Origin: Toxorhynchites rutilus septentrionalis
Taxonomy: Eukaryota; Arthropoda; Insecta; Diptera; Culicidae
NCBI RefSeq assembly: GCF_029784135.1
Contig: NC_073746.1
Location: 181,599,788 to 181,663,787, forward strand
Direction of reading: 5' to 3'
Length of the DNA stretch: 64,000 nt
A program made the translations under genes and the position numbers. Positions 33,435 to 45,162 of this stretch are shown here, in pieces (the stretch's first letter is position 1; every line of letters starts with the position of its first letter). A model generated the notes under the pieces. The model saw nothing but the letters and a program-made list of their open reading frames with translations. It was not told the DNA's origin and made no database searches.

Positions 33435-34445
33435 TTATTTGTAAAAGCCTAAAATTGTCTTTTCTATGTTTTTTTTTCTTTAGTCTATAATTTCATCTTG
33501 TTTTTGTTATAACTGGTTCTGTTTATTGTCGTTAAATTAAAATTTGTTTTGCCATAAAATAATTTTGCAACCTACTAACCCATACCTTTGAGGAGTAAAC
33601 CACTGCTTATTCAGTTGTTTTTGAAGTTACTCCGAAAGGACAACGCAAACGGTGGCGCAAGCGGAAATGCCAACAAAAGAGCAAGATCTGCATGCACACT
33701 CACAGCTAAGGATTGCTTAGGCTTGGACGGCGAGGGGGCATTTTGCAGAATCGACCCAAGCAGCGAATGCAAACTTTGTCAGCCAAAGCCGGATGTTGGC
33801 AATTTCATCCGCTAATCCTATAGCATAGTTTGATCCGTTTGCAAAAGGAAGCTCGAAATATTCCCATTGCGGTCGTGTCTTGGACACCACCATTTCATGT
33901 TCATGTGTTCAGAATTAAAAAAAATAAATGTTTGAAATTTGAGTCAAGACGGTATTTTTTACATAGGAATTCTTCTTTTGAAGCATTTCTGACAAGTGTA
34001 TTTGGAACTGCATATTCACTATGTAAAATGAAAGCAATTTAACTGAGACGGAAACCTTGCATGCTTGAACAATTTAATTTCTTGTCACTATTATGAGCAT
34101 TCTGTACTTTCTTATCTTCCTCAACGAATTTCTCCGTTTCGTCAGTGTCGGAGAACGATGCTGATAGTGAATGAACTGGTATGTTAATGTCAATGAATGA
34201 CAAAACTAGGGATATTTTCTTTTGCTCACATTCCGTGAACGCAGAACAGAACGAAAAACAGAATGAAAAAAACTGGATGAATCAACTGCGAGTGGCTGGC
34301 TGTGATTGTGAGGTTTGGCGTTGGTTCATTTTCGGTATCCCGAATGCAATGGTATAATGATCGAATGTGGCCGGAAATTTAGCTGAAAAGATTGATGTGA
34401 TACAGATATTTCCAAGCACTGGTTTAGACCATCAAAAACGAGGAA

Positions 34446-34448
<3 letters not shown>

Positions 34449-34481
<33 letters not shown>
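34449..34481. repeat. (GA)n microsatellite
   Basis: About 16 GA units. Confidence 0.97.
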
Positions 34482-34483
<2 letters not shown>

Positions 34484-34763
34484 GAAGTTAATAAAAAATT
34501 GAGAAAAGCGAATTAGAAAGTTTGAAGTAAAGTTGTAGATATAGAAAGCTGAAAGATAGTGGAAGAGTTGAAAGCGCGAAGGAACGAGTGTGGAGCGCGA
34601 GTTTACATCTTGCTCCTGAGGAGCAAGCCAGCAAATAGCCAGCGAACACCTGGGCGAAGTTCGACATCGAACCTCACCACGAATCCGTGTGAAACCACGC
34701 GAATCCACGAATCCACGGGAATCTTCGAATCAACGCGAATCTAAGAGTACCAGGTACGTGCTA

Positions 34764-34764
<1 letters not shown>

Positions 34765-34800
<36 letters not shown>
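34765..34800. repeat. (CT)n microsatellite
   Basis: About 18 CT units, complementary to the GA array at 34449-34481. Confidence 0.97.
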
Positions 34801-34804
<4 letters not shown>

Positions 34805-35047
34805 ACGAGGTTATCAACGGGCCCCAGCTTGTGACATCCGGCGCCGCATCGATACTAACCCATGTTTTTAGAAAATAAAAAAAAATATAAAATTAACCTC
34901 CTCTACGAGTTATCTATCACTTTATCCCTGAACCAGTCCACATCGAAAAGGTGATTTTTAGGTTTCCGTTCTCCAGAAAATACGGTTTGAAGAGTCCTCC
35001 CGATGTCAGTGGCCGACCCTGAGAAACTATATAAATAAAGAGGTGAG

Positions 35048-35308
35048 CTAAGCTGGGCGGTTTCGCGGTGTAAGCCGTGAGACACTTTCAGCGTCCAGTT
35101 TGATGATGAACGGCCTGTGATGCTGGTCTATCTCCAGAAGTGGTGCTGATGGTTCAAGAAGGTTAACAGCATCGGGCTCGCTGATGAATGCTAAATCAAG
35201 CAATCTATCATTTGCGTTTGAAAAATAGTTCACTTGAATTAGCCCGCAGGCAAGCATCGGCTCTGTGAGAGCTAATTCTTGTTCCGTTGATGCATTGGAT
35301 GATAAGGT
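35048..35308 (-). pseudogene. Jockey-clade LINE fragment: end of endonuclease domain
   Basis: Encodes the SSNASTEQELALTEPM and NDRLLDLAFI blocks, then LLEIDQHHRPFIIKL, the last part of the apurinic-type endonuclease. The intact-looking Jockey copy at 41479-42183 has the equivalent SNASTEAELVFTE, NRILDLAFV and LDAHHKPFVL blocks. The catalytic histidine region is therefore present, but the domain's start is cut by the repeat-rich element at 35309. Confidence 0.82.
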
Positions 35309-35965
35309 ACAGATTTTTTCGTTATTTTTGATACAGATTATGTACGGTATAGAGTACAGATTTTCGTCAAAAAGTACAGATTGGTACAGATTTTTTCCGC
35401 GTGTGAAATTTCTTTCATTTGAATAAAGCAACATTAAGGTAAATGACGACTTCTACGTCACAGTATCGCTTGGTGCTGCTGATCAAAATAACCATTTACA
35501 ATTAATTGTAATTGATTAGTTTCATAAAGACGAAATTCGTTGTATTAGTGGCGTTTCCAGAGTTCTGCGATGGGAATATACAAGATCTGAAGAATTAATT
35601 TCGTACCCTAAGGGAAGAATTACTCCGTAGGGAAATTTTAGAAAACGAGCATGTGCAGGATTGGTGGACAAAAATTTGATGTCTAAAAAGAATTGACGGT
35701 TCGATCGCATTTTCGGCGCTTAGACGCCTTGTTTGTGATGTTCTCACTAAGCCTCGCTCCTTGGATTTTTTTTCTGAATATAATCAGAATAAAAATAAGC
35801 TTAGAAAAGATTTATAGTAAATTAATAATAAACTGATGAGTATTTTTTTCATTCTAATAAAATATTTTTTTCCACGACGAATATATTCGATGGTACAGAT
35901 TTTTGGAAGAAAAAGTACAGATGAGGAAGATTTTGAACCCCTCTAGTACAGATTTAAATGTGACA
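35309..35965. mobile_element. element with TACAGATTT subterminal repeats
   Basis: Five TACAGATT units lie within 80 bp of the left end (35309-35395) and three at the right end (35895-35950), all in the same orientation. It is inserted in the LINE endonuclease sequence on its left side. This organisation recalls the CCAGTTTT hAT-like element at 22808-24517, and the right end (CAGTATTGTCAC as reverse complement) would suit a hAT end. No target duplication was found and there is no coding domain. Confidence 0.5.
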
Positions 35966-36552
35966 ATACTGGTTGCAATTCGTCACAGCAATACTCTTTA
36001 GAATTTGTTGGTATATACCAAAAACTTGAACAAACCAGGTCCCAGCCCGGGAACTCCTGGGAGTAAAAAGATGAACTAATGATTTTTATTCTTATTATCT
36101 TCTTTTTCTAATGCTTTTTCTTCTTATATTCATCTATAAACCAACGTAATCACAAGCTTTCCGGAAAGACATAACAATAACCTTTATAACAACATAACAT
36201 GATCATAGATTATTCTGTTATTATGGTAAAACCAAGTTTTTTAGAGCTTAGAGCTTTTAGAGCTTTTTTAGAGCTTTGCTTCGGGAAAAAATCTTTTTTT
36301 TACCATATTTCATCTTCATTTCTCGATATCTCAGGTATAGTACCTGCTGCAGTCCTGAAATTTTGAACTATTCTTAGTTAAAGTATCTACTTTCTAGAGG
36401 AAGTACAGAAAAACAGATCGGTGACAGTCACTTCTCCAATTTTTGACTGCCTGAAAAGCAACAGCGCGGCGGCGGCAGCGACCACAGCGGAATAAATTTT
36501 CATCTTCAGTTTTCGAACGAACAACACAGCTCGCACTACAATAAAACACCTT
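35966..36552. other. non-coding, nothing recognised
   Basis: A+T-rich sequence with a small CGG-rich patch near 36470. No gene seen. Confidence 0.45.
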
Positions 36553-36624
36553 AGTAGCTTCAAAATGCGGCATGTTTTAAACCGAATGTGAACGGTTTAA
36601 AACATGCCGCATTTTGAAGCTACT
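36553..36624. repeat. perfect 32-bp hairpin, 8-nt loop
   Basis: AGTAGCTTCAAAATGCGGCA continuing for 12 more bases is followed, after the loop AATGTGAA, by its exact reverse complement. No mismatch in 32 bp implies a recent origin by template switching or an end structure of a mobile element. Confidence 0.95.
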
Positions 36625-36759
36625 TTCAACCCGGAGAAAAGTAAATAAATTTCAAATTAACTTTCAGTTTTTACACATGCGGATGGCTGATCGCTATCTA
36701 GAGTAAAACTTAAAAATATAAACAGAGACAGAGAGAGAGAGAGAACGAGAGTGAGAGAT

Positions 36760-37515
36760 TTGAATCAGAGAGCTCATTCGCCTCTGGCCTTGAAAAAAAA
36801 ACAACTTAGAAAATTCAACCTAAACTCTCAGCCTTCAAGAAGTCTATTTTAGAAACCCTTATCATCGACGACAATTCGTTGTCAGTTGAATGATCGTAAT
36901 ACTAAATAAATTATATAGATGAATAAATATAGATGAACTAATGTCACAGTGAAGAGCATATTTCAATTGTGGCTCTTCTACAAAGTCATGCAAATATTTA
37001 CGATCGAAATTCAGGATGTCAAAAATAAATTTCTAGAGTTCCGAAACTTACATTTTACTGACTTTACTGATAACGAACGGATAACGGATGTTTCTTTCTT
37101 TAGGGGTCGTTAAAAAGTATGACTATAATATTCCTTCTCCACATTGAAAATTATTACAACTTTTCTTATTCTGCCGCATTCCTCAGCAACCGTTGAACGA
37201 TTGTATTCAGCATGTAGGCATCTAGGTTTAAACAAAACCAAACTGAGAAGTGGAACAGGAACAAAAATTGTGCGAGAAATTCTAGCTTCCAAAAATTATG
37301 TAAATATGCATAAAGAAAGGTCAGGGTTAGTTAAAATGACATAAAAAGTAAATGTCAAAATGTATGATCACAAACAGGATAAGGAAAATTGAAAATGCCA
37401 CTTACTGAAACTGTCACCGTATATCGCAATTTTTATGGTTAATATAAATATAATCTCTACGCACAAGTTACATTGAGATTTGAAAATTAAGAGGCGAATG
37501 AACTGCAAAGTTTAA
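36760..37515 (+). mobile_element. hAT remnant with dimerisation domain
   Basis: An inverted pair GAGCTCATTCGCCTCT (36769) and GAGGCGAATGAACTGC (37491) brackets a segment whose plus strand encodes a hAT C-terminal domain. The 37485-37610 part has a diverged direct repeat at 43195-43330. Target duplication not found, so the exact ends are uncertain. Confidence 0.5.
37144..37344 (+). pseudogene. hAT transposase C-terminal dimerisation domain
   Basis: The 66-codon frame has the family's diagnostic order: a hydrophobic helix ending in LPHSSATVERLYSA, then NKTKLRSGTGTKIVREIL and ASKNYV. In hAT transposases this domain closes the protein and drives oligomerisation. There is no true start codon (the frame opens at TTG) and the upstream catalytic region was not recognised, so it is a 3' remnant. 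Confidence 0.8.
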
Positions 37516-37610
37516 AGCCTCCTAAAAACAAAGAATTGAGTTGAATTTGAAAAATTCAAACAAATGAAGATAAAACAATATATTTGTATTGACAGACTAT
37601 GGTGTAGTCC

Positions 37611-39649
37611 TAATCTCTTCGGTTCATTGCAAAAATGGAACGCGTAAAAGTGTGTGATAGTGATAGTTTGCGAAAGGTATTCTTTTTCCATCGACCGAGT
37701 TTTCGTTTCGACATTTTATCGCCTTCACACGATTATAATTTCACGGTTAGTTGTGGCGCTTATTAATTAACTCCTTATCTGGGTACGATTTCTGAGGCTG
37801 ATGGAAACACGTCTCGTGTTCTCCACGCCACAGAAAACCGCTGATTTTAATGGCAGTCAAGAAGAAATGCGCTTTAGTAATAAACTTATCATAATATTTT
37901 ATCTTCACGGCAGCCCCGAATCGGTGACGCCAGACGTCAGAGACGTTGTAAATGTGCGATCACGACGCTCGCGCACGGAATGGAGGTCATACATTGGCGA
38001 ACACTTCACGCAAATGCCCTTACCGGGGAAAACACACAAATTCGGTTGGGCGCTAGTAGAGGCAGTAGAACCTCACGGTGTAAATTTGATTTAATCAGCG
38101 AACCTTATTACTTCACTATTTGGCATGGAAAGTTGAAACAAGTTATCGACAAAGCTCCGGCCGCCAACGACGACATGCAAAATCGTGCGTCTCCATAAAA
38201 GGTCGCATGAGTTGTTTTTTTCCCGTCGTTTGATACGGTTGTCGGGTTGTCGTTGCTCAGGCGCCAGCTGGTTAGTGGCCCATACTTGGCGCTCATGTTC
38301 CGAGAGGGAAAATGAGCAATTTCAGCCATCAAGATAGTTGGAACATGTGACCGGAGGAGGTGGTCTAGTCTATAAAAGTGGAGAGATAGCATCGAGCCGG
38401 CGGTAATGTTTATTTATTCCTCTCCGTTACGAGGATCATGGATAAGTGAGTTGACGATACACACTGGACTATGCTTGCAAAAATCCTAACATTCATTGTT
38501 GAGAGTTACATACATATGTACACTCTCGCTTTCGAGTGTGTATGCTGAGAGTAGTCCAGGGAACGGCTCGTTTCCTTTTCCTCTATTTTGCTTTCCGGTG
38601 CTTCCAGGTTGTCACGAAATTATTCACGGAAACGGGAAACTACTAAAAGCGACGGTAGGATAAAAAAAAAGCACCGGCACGAATGTAATAGACTCTGTGT
38701 GAGTAGCACTTTGCATATTTCATAATTAATAAATGAGATAGTGTACAACAAGCTCGGTGGCTTGGTTCGTGACTTGGGGGAGTCGATTCCAAGAATTGCG
38801 ACAGAGCAGCTCGCTCGAATGCAGTGGAGTAAAATTTTAGACTCAGTCGTCAACGGGATGTGTAACGTGTGTCCCATGGCAGGACAGACCGGAGTTTTTG
38901 AAACGATGAAGAGGGCGGGAGAGAATGAATCGAAGTAAAATAAAGGTAGGAAAGAAGTACCGGTTTGTTAATTATTATAATATGGTAAGTGATCATCACT
39001 TGAAGGGATTATTCATGAGCCAGAGAAAAGGTGCATCAAAGTGATGCTCGAGTGCCATGTCCCTCAGTGTTTGTGGCAAAGTTTGTGTTCTCGTTCGTGC
39101 TGCTAGTCTTAAGCGTAGCATACAAATTAATCCAATATTGATTCTTTCTACATTGAAGGATTCGATTACTAGTATTATCAACATTTTATTACGGAACCAA
39201 TCCCAATCCAGAAAAATATTCAGACCCAACATTTTCTTCCTTTTTTGTATGAGCCCATTTTAGGAACCAAAGTCCAGTATGTGTTCTGGGGTGAGCCTGT
39301 TGATAGTAGTCCGGTATTTGAATTTTTCTTGCATATGTTGCATATATTCGCATATATTCAAAAATATCGTTCCTATTTTAGTATATGTTCAGCCGAAGCT
39401 AGGAAAATAGTGGGGGATATGCAATGTCCTGGTGTGACTATCACTTATTCCCTGAGTGATGGAACGAACTGACACTGCATACATGTAAACTGGAGTGTAC
39501 TACAAAAGATCAAACTAGTCGCAGAAGAAGAAATATTCAAAAATATAGGGCCTTCACGATGAAAACGAAGTGAATTGTATACAACGTTCTTACGGCTGCC
39601 ACCGTGTGTGTAGAATCCGAAAGAGTTCATCCGTCGTGACAACTTTTTA
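37611..39649. other. unique-looking non-coding DNA
   Basis: Two kilobases with several 60-97-codon open frames in conflicting frames and no recognisable domain. A frame of 65 codons at 38741-38938 (plus) has a protein-like composition but no support. No RNA gene seen. Confidence 0.4.
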
Positions 39650-39802
39650 TTTATTTCACCGTCTTGGATATAAAGATTCCTACAGACTGTTTACTTAGGC
39701 TAGTTCCTTAATTCTATTTTTGAATACATTTTTGGATATATTAAAATCAAAACAATTATTCGCTACATTGAATTCACGGAAACATTTAAGTAGAGGACTG
39801 TT

Positions 39803-41596
39803 TTAACCGTAGGTGGTCCTGCGTGGAGGGATCGCTAGGAGTTGTCTGCCTCGGAGACGTCTAGATGGAGCGTAGATTCGTGCATTCTGTATCAGCTCTG
39901 AACAATCCATGTTGCCGGTCAACATGTCAAACACAAACAGGCGTTGGGTTTTCGTTCGCCTTGACTGTAGGGTTTCAATATCGATCAGTCTACAGCGGCT
40001 TGCATAATCGGGGAGGTTAGACGGATCGTTCCAGGGAAGACCCCGTAGCGCGTAACGTATAAAGCTTTTCTGCACTTTCTCAATGCGTAACATTTGCGTT
40101 GCATGATAGGGAGACCACACACAGCTTGCATATTCAACGATACTCCTTACTAGGGAACAATACAATGTCTTCAGCGTGTATGGATCCTGAAATGTTTGTG
40201 AGTTTCGGCGAATGAATCCTAGTACTGCGAAGCCTTTCGCGGCGGTAGTGCTGATATGCTCGTCGAACTTCAGTTTGCTGTCTAGGATGACACCGAGATC
40301 ACGGATGCTATTGACGCGTTCAACGTTATTAGAGGCGATTTTATAGTTGAAACTGATGGAAGTTTGGCAGCGAGTGAAAGTAGTTGATTTGCATTTCGTT
40401 ATGTTCAACTGCATTCCGTTAGCTGAGCACCATCTAGTGAGCTCATCGATATCAGCTTGCAAAGCACAACAGTCGAGAACTGAGTGAATTGTCCTGTACA
40501 TTTTAAAATCGTCAGCGTACAATAGCTTTCCAGATTTCAGACATCCGGTGAGGTCATTTACAAATAAAATGAAAATGAGAGGGCCGAGAATACTACCTTG
40601 AGGAACTCCTGAGCGGATGCTATACATACGTGAGCGAGCGTTTCCAATTTTCATAAATGCTTCTCTTCCAGCCAGGTACGAACTGAGCCATTCTGTTATC
40701 CAGCTTGGAAGTCCCAGATGATTAAGCTTTCGAATGGCAAGACCATGAGGCACCTTGTCGAACGCCTTTGAGAAGTCGAAATATATAGAGTCCACCTGGC
40801 AACGCTTGTCCATTTGCTCCACGAGTGATGTTGTGTAGCACATAAGGTTCGAGACAGTTGATCTTTTCTTCACGAATCCATGTTGAGCGTCAGATATAAG
40901 CGGGCGTGCTGCATTGTAGAGGACTGCGTGAATGATATCTTCGAAAACTTTTGCTATGCAGCAAAGGATGGAAATTCCACGATAGTTGTCGACTATGTGA
41001 GTACCACCCGATTTATGCACGGGAGTAATCGAAGCCGTCTTCCACATAGTTGGGAACGATCGTTCAATCAGCGAACGGTTGAAGATGAGGCTGAGCGGAG
41101 TCATCAGAGGTTCGGCACACTCTTTTAGGAAAGTTGGAGGCAAACGATCGGTACCAGCGCCTTTGGAGATGTCAAGTTTCTTCAGGGCTGAAATAACATC
41201 ATTCGGCGTGATGGTTAACGGTGGCAAACTTACGTTTAGCGGCGAAATGTTGTCAAACTCTGTTGCAGAGAATGCTGGCGGGTCATCACTGTGCACGCTT
41301 CGGAAGAAATTTGCGAACAGATTAGCCGCTTCTTCAGGGGTGGTAGCTGTTAAGTCATCATACGATACATTCTCCAGAATATGCGATCCGCTATTACGAC
41401 TTTTCACATACGACCAGAAGCTTTTCGGATTCTGTTTCAAAATCGTTTCAATTCGATCTGTATAAGAGCGAAAAACTGCTATTCGACACTCACTATAGCA
41501 CGCTTCAAGATGCTTAAGCTTTTCTTCCGCTTCACTGGATTTTTCTCGAAAGTAAACTTTTCGGGCTTTGCGGACGCTGTTACGGAGACGTCGCAA
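39803..41596 (-). CDS. LINE reverse transcriptase, open frame of 597 codons
   Basis: The frame covers the linker (FWSYVKSRN, then ANLFANFFRSVHS), KLDISKGAGTDRLPPTFLKE, domain 1 (ITPVHKSGG), the GFVKKRSTVSNL block, domain A (SIYFDFSKAFDKVPHGLAI, catalytic Asp), domain B (SGVPQGSILGPLIFILFVNDL), domain C (LLYADDFKMYR, catalytic Asp pair) and the C-terminal region (VRSIVEYASCVWSP, then RIEKVQKSFIRYAL). All catalytic residues are in place and no stop interrupts it. The upstream endonuclease is in another frame after a shift near 41680, so the element's single ORF2 is broken although this half could still be translated if initiated internally. Confidence 0.88.
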   Translation of the reverse strand: MRRLRNSVRKARKVYFREKSSEAEEKLKHLEACYSECRIAVFRSYTDRIETILKQNPKSFWSYVKSRNSGSHILENVSYDDLTATTPEEAANLFANFFRSVHSDDPPAFSATEFDNISPLNVSLPPLTITPNDVISALKKLDISKGAGTDRLPPTFLKECAEPLMTPLSLIFNRSLIERSFPTMWKTASITPVHKSGGTHIVDNYRGISILCCIAKVFEDIIHAVLYNAARPLISDAQHGFVKKRSTVSNLMCYTTSLVEQMDKRCQVDSIYFDFSKAFDKVPHGLAIRKLNHLGLPSWITEWLSSYLAGREAFMKIGNARSRMYSIRSGVPQGSILGPLIFILFVNDLTGCLKSGKLLYADDFKMYRTIHSVLDCCALQADIDELTRWCSANGMQLNITKCKSTTFTRCQTSISFNYKIASNNVERVNSIRDLGVILDSKLKFDEHISTTAAKGFAVLGFIRRNSQTFQDPYTLKTLYCSLVRSIVEYASCVWSPYHATQMLRIEKVQKSFIRYALRGLPWNDPSNLPDYASRCRLIDIETLQSRRTKTQRLFVFDMLTGNMDCSELIQNARIYAPSRRLRGRQLLAIPPRRTTYG

Positions 41597-42480
41597 CTCC
41601 GACGTCCACCATGAGTGCTTAAAACTGGGTGCTTGACATCTTCGTTTGCGAGGAACATTATCGCGAAGGATCTCGTAAACTTTTTCATAGAATACTGCCG
41701 TTGCGCAGTTTGTTGACTCTGCGCTAATGATTTGTTCCAGTCAACACCTGAAAGAAGGCTGTTCAGTGCAGTGAAGTCACATCGCTTGAAGTCAAAATCG
41801 GGATCGTCACAAGAATCATCAGGAGCTTGCTGAGAACACACGTCGAGTTGAATACGGAGAACAAAAGGTTTATGATGAGCGTCAAGTTTCAAAAGAGGAA
41901 AGGGTGGCTCGATGATTTCGGCATTGCAACTATCGTTAACAAATGCTAAGTCGAGAATCCTATTGTTCGAGTTGCGAAGCGTGTTGATTTGATGGAGTCC
42001 AGATGCAGCTATTGTTTCCGTGAACACAAGTTCGGCTTCCGTGGAGGCGTTACTAGGCAAATAACTGTTTATGTCCTCGTCGAACGTCCATGATAAGTAT
42101 GGGAGATTATAGTCGCCGACTACGACAATGGAGTCAGTGTCCAATGCACGGTCGCAGATGTCACATACGGCGTTAGAATGCATGGTGTATACATCGGGAT
42201 GAGAGTTGGGCCGAATGTAGATGCCACAGATGTAAATAGTAAGGTCAGGGAGTTTGACGAAAGACGACTTGCTCCAATTGAGTGTAGTTACTGAACGATA
42301 CAGAATTGCAACGAAAGGAAGACCTAACTGCGATTAGAACTCCACCTCCGCGTCGTAAAGAACTTGATCTTTCACTACGATCGCAACGGAAAATCGTATA
42401 ATCGGATGCCAGCTCAGTATTTCGTGAAGAATTCATTTGTTTTAGTTCGCATTCCACGTACATTCTGGTAGTATATGGTT
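41597..42480 (-). pseudogene. LINE apurinic-type endonuclease, frameshifted
   Basis: The start is recognisable from IYYQNVRGMRTK (about 42480), the opening of Jockey endonucleases. The middle is in another frame with RRGGGVLIAVRSSF, and then VVGDYNLPYLSWTF, NRILDLAFV and LDAHHKPFVLRI follow (41479-42183 open frame). The domain nicks target DNA for target-primed reverse transcription. At least three frame changes (near 42430, 42200 and 41680) inactivate it. Confidence 0.85.
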
Positions 42481-42665
42481 AAGTGATTAACCAGAGCTGG
42501 AGCAGTTAAAATCGGCGGGAGCAGGTTTCGAATGGTGGTGTTACAGACCATAGACGTTTGTGGCGTTAGTTGGTCGCTGACGGCGTATCCGGTTGCGGTT
42601 GATCGACTGCGGGATCCCAGAACCCCAGAACTTTGATGAACTAGGCGATATCATGAATACCACGA

Positions 42666-45162
42666 TACTGTCACGTCACGGGGAAAAACAAGTATATTTG
42701 TTACTTGTGTTTTAGATGGTGAAAGCTAGTCACGCGGAATGGAGTAAGTTTAATTTCAGATTTATTTAGCTTTTCTGTTAACATTTTGAATCTTCTATTG
42801 TCTTATTTAGGAAAGAAAAGATAAACAAACAGCAATAAACCCGCTTGGTGGCATTTTTGGACAAAACCCTGACGTATCCAGAGGACGTAAATTTGTTTAT
42901 TTGGATTCGGACGATAATTATGGTTGATTATGTATTGATTTGTTGATATTTTGAGTATTGAATATTAACCGTGAAGTTTTTTCCAACATTGTAGAGCACG
43001 TTTTTGTAATTTAAACACTCTCACGATAGTTATAACGGACGATTAAATACGATCAAAGGACGATTAAATATGTTTATAAAAAATAAGGGCTTTTTTTTCC
43101 TAAATATTTATAACGATAAATATTTAATATTTATAAATATTTTCAACGATATTGTTTTGAAGCGTGCTTTGAATAAAAGAATATTTAAAAAGTTATAACA
43201 GATTTAAGAGCCAAATGAACTGCAGAGTGTGATGTTTCTTGAAAACAAAGAACTGATCTGAACTGATAATAAGTTTCAAACAAGGAAATAATGAATATAT
43301 CATTGCATAGCATTCACAAGATACTGTTTTGAAATTCTTTTCTCATAATTTTGATTTCTGTCTAAAGGAAATCTGCATCACTTCCTGCTTTTAGAAAATT
43401 CCTTGAAATCCATCAGATGTTTTATATGAAGATTATGATTTTGACCGATACAGTTAACCAGTCTCTGTTTAAATAATTAAATCAAACCTCGTGTCCCGTA
43501 TATCAAATTACACGAGAATAGGAAGGATAAAAAGATTGAAATTCAGAATCCCATATGGGAGTAACTCAGATTATACTGATCGTGAGGTGGATAAATTCGA
43601 GTTTTCTATGAGTGGAAGAAGGTATTATTATTCAACAGAATTGTAGAAATGGTTCTTACAAAAGGATTCTAACCTTGATCTAAATTAAATATTTCTTACT
43701 ATTCAAACGAGAAAGACAGAGATGTTAATTACTATACATTATTATACATATATAATTTTATCTCTAGAGTAATGTATAGAAAGAGAAAATAAAATTACAT
43801 TCCCATATGTTCAACAACTATGTTATTCACGAGCAATCAAGTATTTCTCCTCATCTTTGAACCAGCGTTTGAACCAGCAAACTAACGCACCAAACAAATG
43901 AATCATGGGATGAGCCCGAATAGTTGACATTGAAATATCGAATCATCGAGGTATAAAAGCAAACTTGTCATTCTAAAACATACGCTTAGGTAAATCAAAT
44001 ATTGTCTCATACATTGTATTATTTTACCTACATAACGTTTAAACATCCGAAATCATGCAACCGACATAACTTTCAAATGCCCGAAATTGTGCAACCGGCT
44101 TGTCTCTTATAAACGGGAATGAACTCTTTCACTTCAGGGCGTTTTTTTAACACGCAACTGTCCGTGACAATGATGATAGACTCAGAAAAATTGAGTGAAG
44201 TGAAGTGACGTGAAAGCGTATGTGACAGTGATGTTCGTGATCAGGCCCATAATATATGTTTGAAAACGACTTTTGTATCTTTTGTATCAGCTATAAGTAT
44301 AGATTTTAATCGACATTCGAAACTGAAATTCATCACAAGATAGGCAAGTTAGATTCGTTCCTTTCATCAATGAACTGTACCATAGAACGGAGATTGGAAT
44401 TATTTTTTTTGCGTAGGTTTACATCTTCCAGGGACATAATTGGGGTAAAAATTGAAAAAAAAAAAACATTATGTTATGCGCTCATGGTTTAGTTGTTTTT
44501 TTATGATTTTATGTCATTTTTTGACTAATTAATTTGAACACTTCCCAACAGTTCATTGGAAATTGTGAATTTTCCAATTGTTGGCTAGTTAAAATAGCAC
44601 TGACAGCTTCTTATTTCCCATACATTTGTGCAGACCGCAAATCGTTTCCCTAACGCTGTGGGTCTAATTTTGTGTTGCAAGCAAATTCAAATGCTGTGCG
44701 AATAAAATTGCTGGGTTGGGAAAAATATGATTGAGATCAAGCCATAACTAATATTGGATCGATATTTTGAAAAATCTGTAAATCTGTATGAAAACCAAAA
44801 AATCTGTAACCTGTATCTACAAATTCTTGGTTTCAAAAAGTCTGAAAAATCAGTATAAATACAGATTATTCTGTAGAAATGGTAACCCTGTTGGTGACTC
44901 GACTATGTCGAAAACACGTGTGTATGAATGATAAAAGGCAGAGAAGAGATTAACGACTTATCACGTGAAGGTCACAACTATCACAACTATCGTAATTTCA
45001 TAGATTGTATATTAACTAGTACTCTTTCAAGTAATTAACAAGTTTTACCATTTTTGTTAGATTTTGTTTATTTCCTTAAATGACTTCTTTAATGTGTACA
45101 AATATGCGATGACAAAAATAAAAGCACACTCCCTAAAAATAATAATATAATCATTCAAAACC
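42666..45162. other. A+T-rich non-coding, with hAT-like end fragments
   Basis: No open frame worth reporting. A diverged repeat at 43195-43330 matches 37485-37610 in direct orientation. Near 44750-44890 several AAATCTGTA units lead to CTGTAGAAATGGTAACCCTG, which looks like the right end of a hAT-type element related to the TACAGATT element at 35309. Its left end was not found. Confidence 0.5.

Larger units (their letters stand above)
33435..35047. other. non-coding, unclassified, with GA and CT arrays
   Basis: It separates two LINE pieces that could once have been one element (endonuclease part at 35048-35308, linker part at 32700-33434), so it may be an insertion. A GA array (34449-34481) and a CT array (34765-34800) lie 284 bp apart and are reverse complements of each other. 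No domain or splice-bounded exon was found. Confidence 0.45.
39650..42665 (-). mobile_element. Jockey-clade LINE, about 3 kb
   Basis: The best-preserved LINE in the window. Minus-strand order: a possible end of ORF1 (42490-42665), endonuclease (42480-41750), linker, full reverse transcriptase (to 39803) and a 3' untranslated region with an AATAAA-like signal ending about 39650. Frameshifts break the endonuclease, but the reverse-transcriptase frame is open. The target duplication was not identified. It is related to the fragments at 32.7-35.3 kb. Confidence 0.85.

Noticed and set aside
36553..36624. A microRNA precursor
   Set aside because: The stem is perfect over 32 bp with an 8-nt loop; animal precursors usually have mismatches and bulges, and no flanking lower stem is seen.
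41079..41465. Plus-strand open frames across 40880-41614
   Set aside because: They are shadows of the minus-strand LINE reverse transcriptase and endonuclease.
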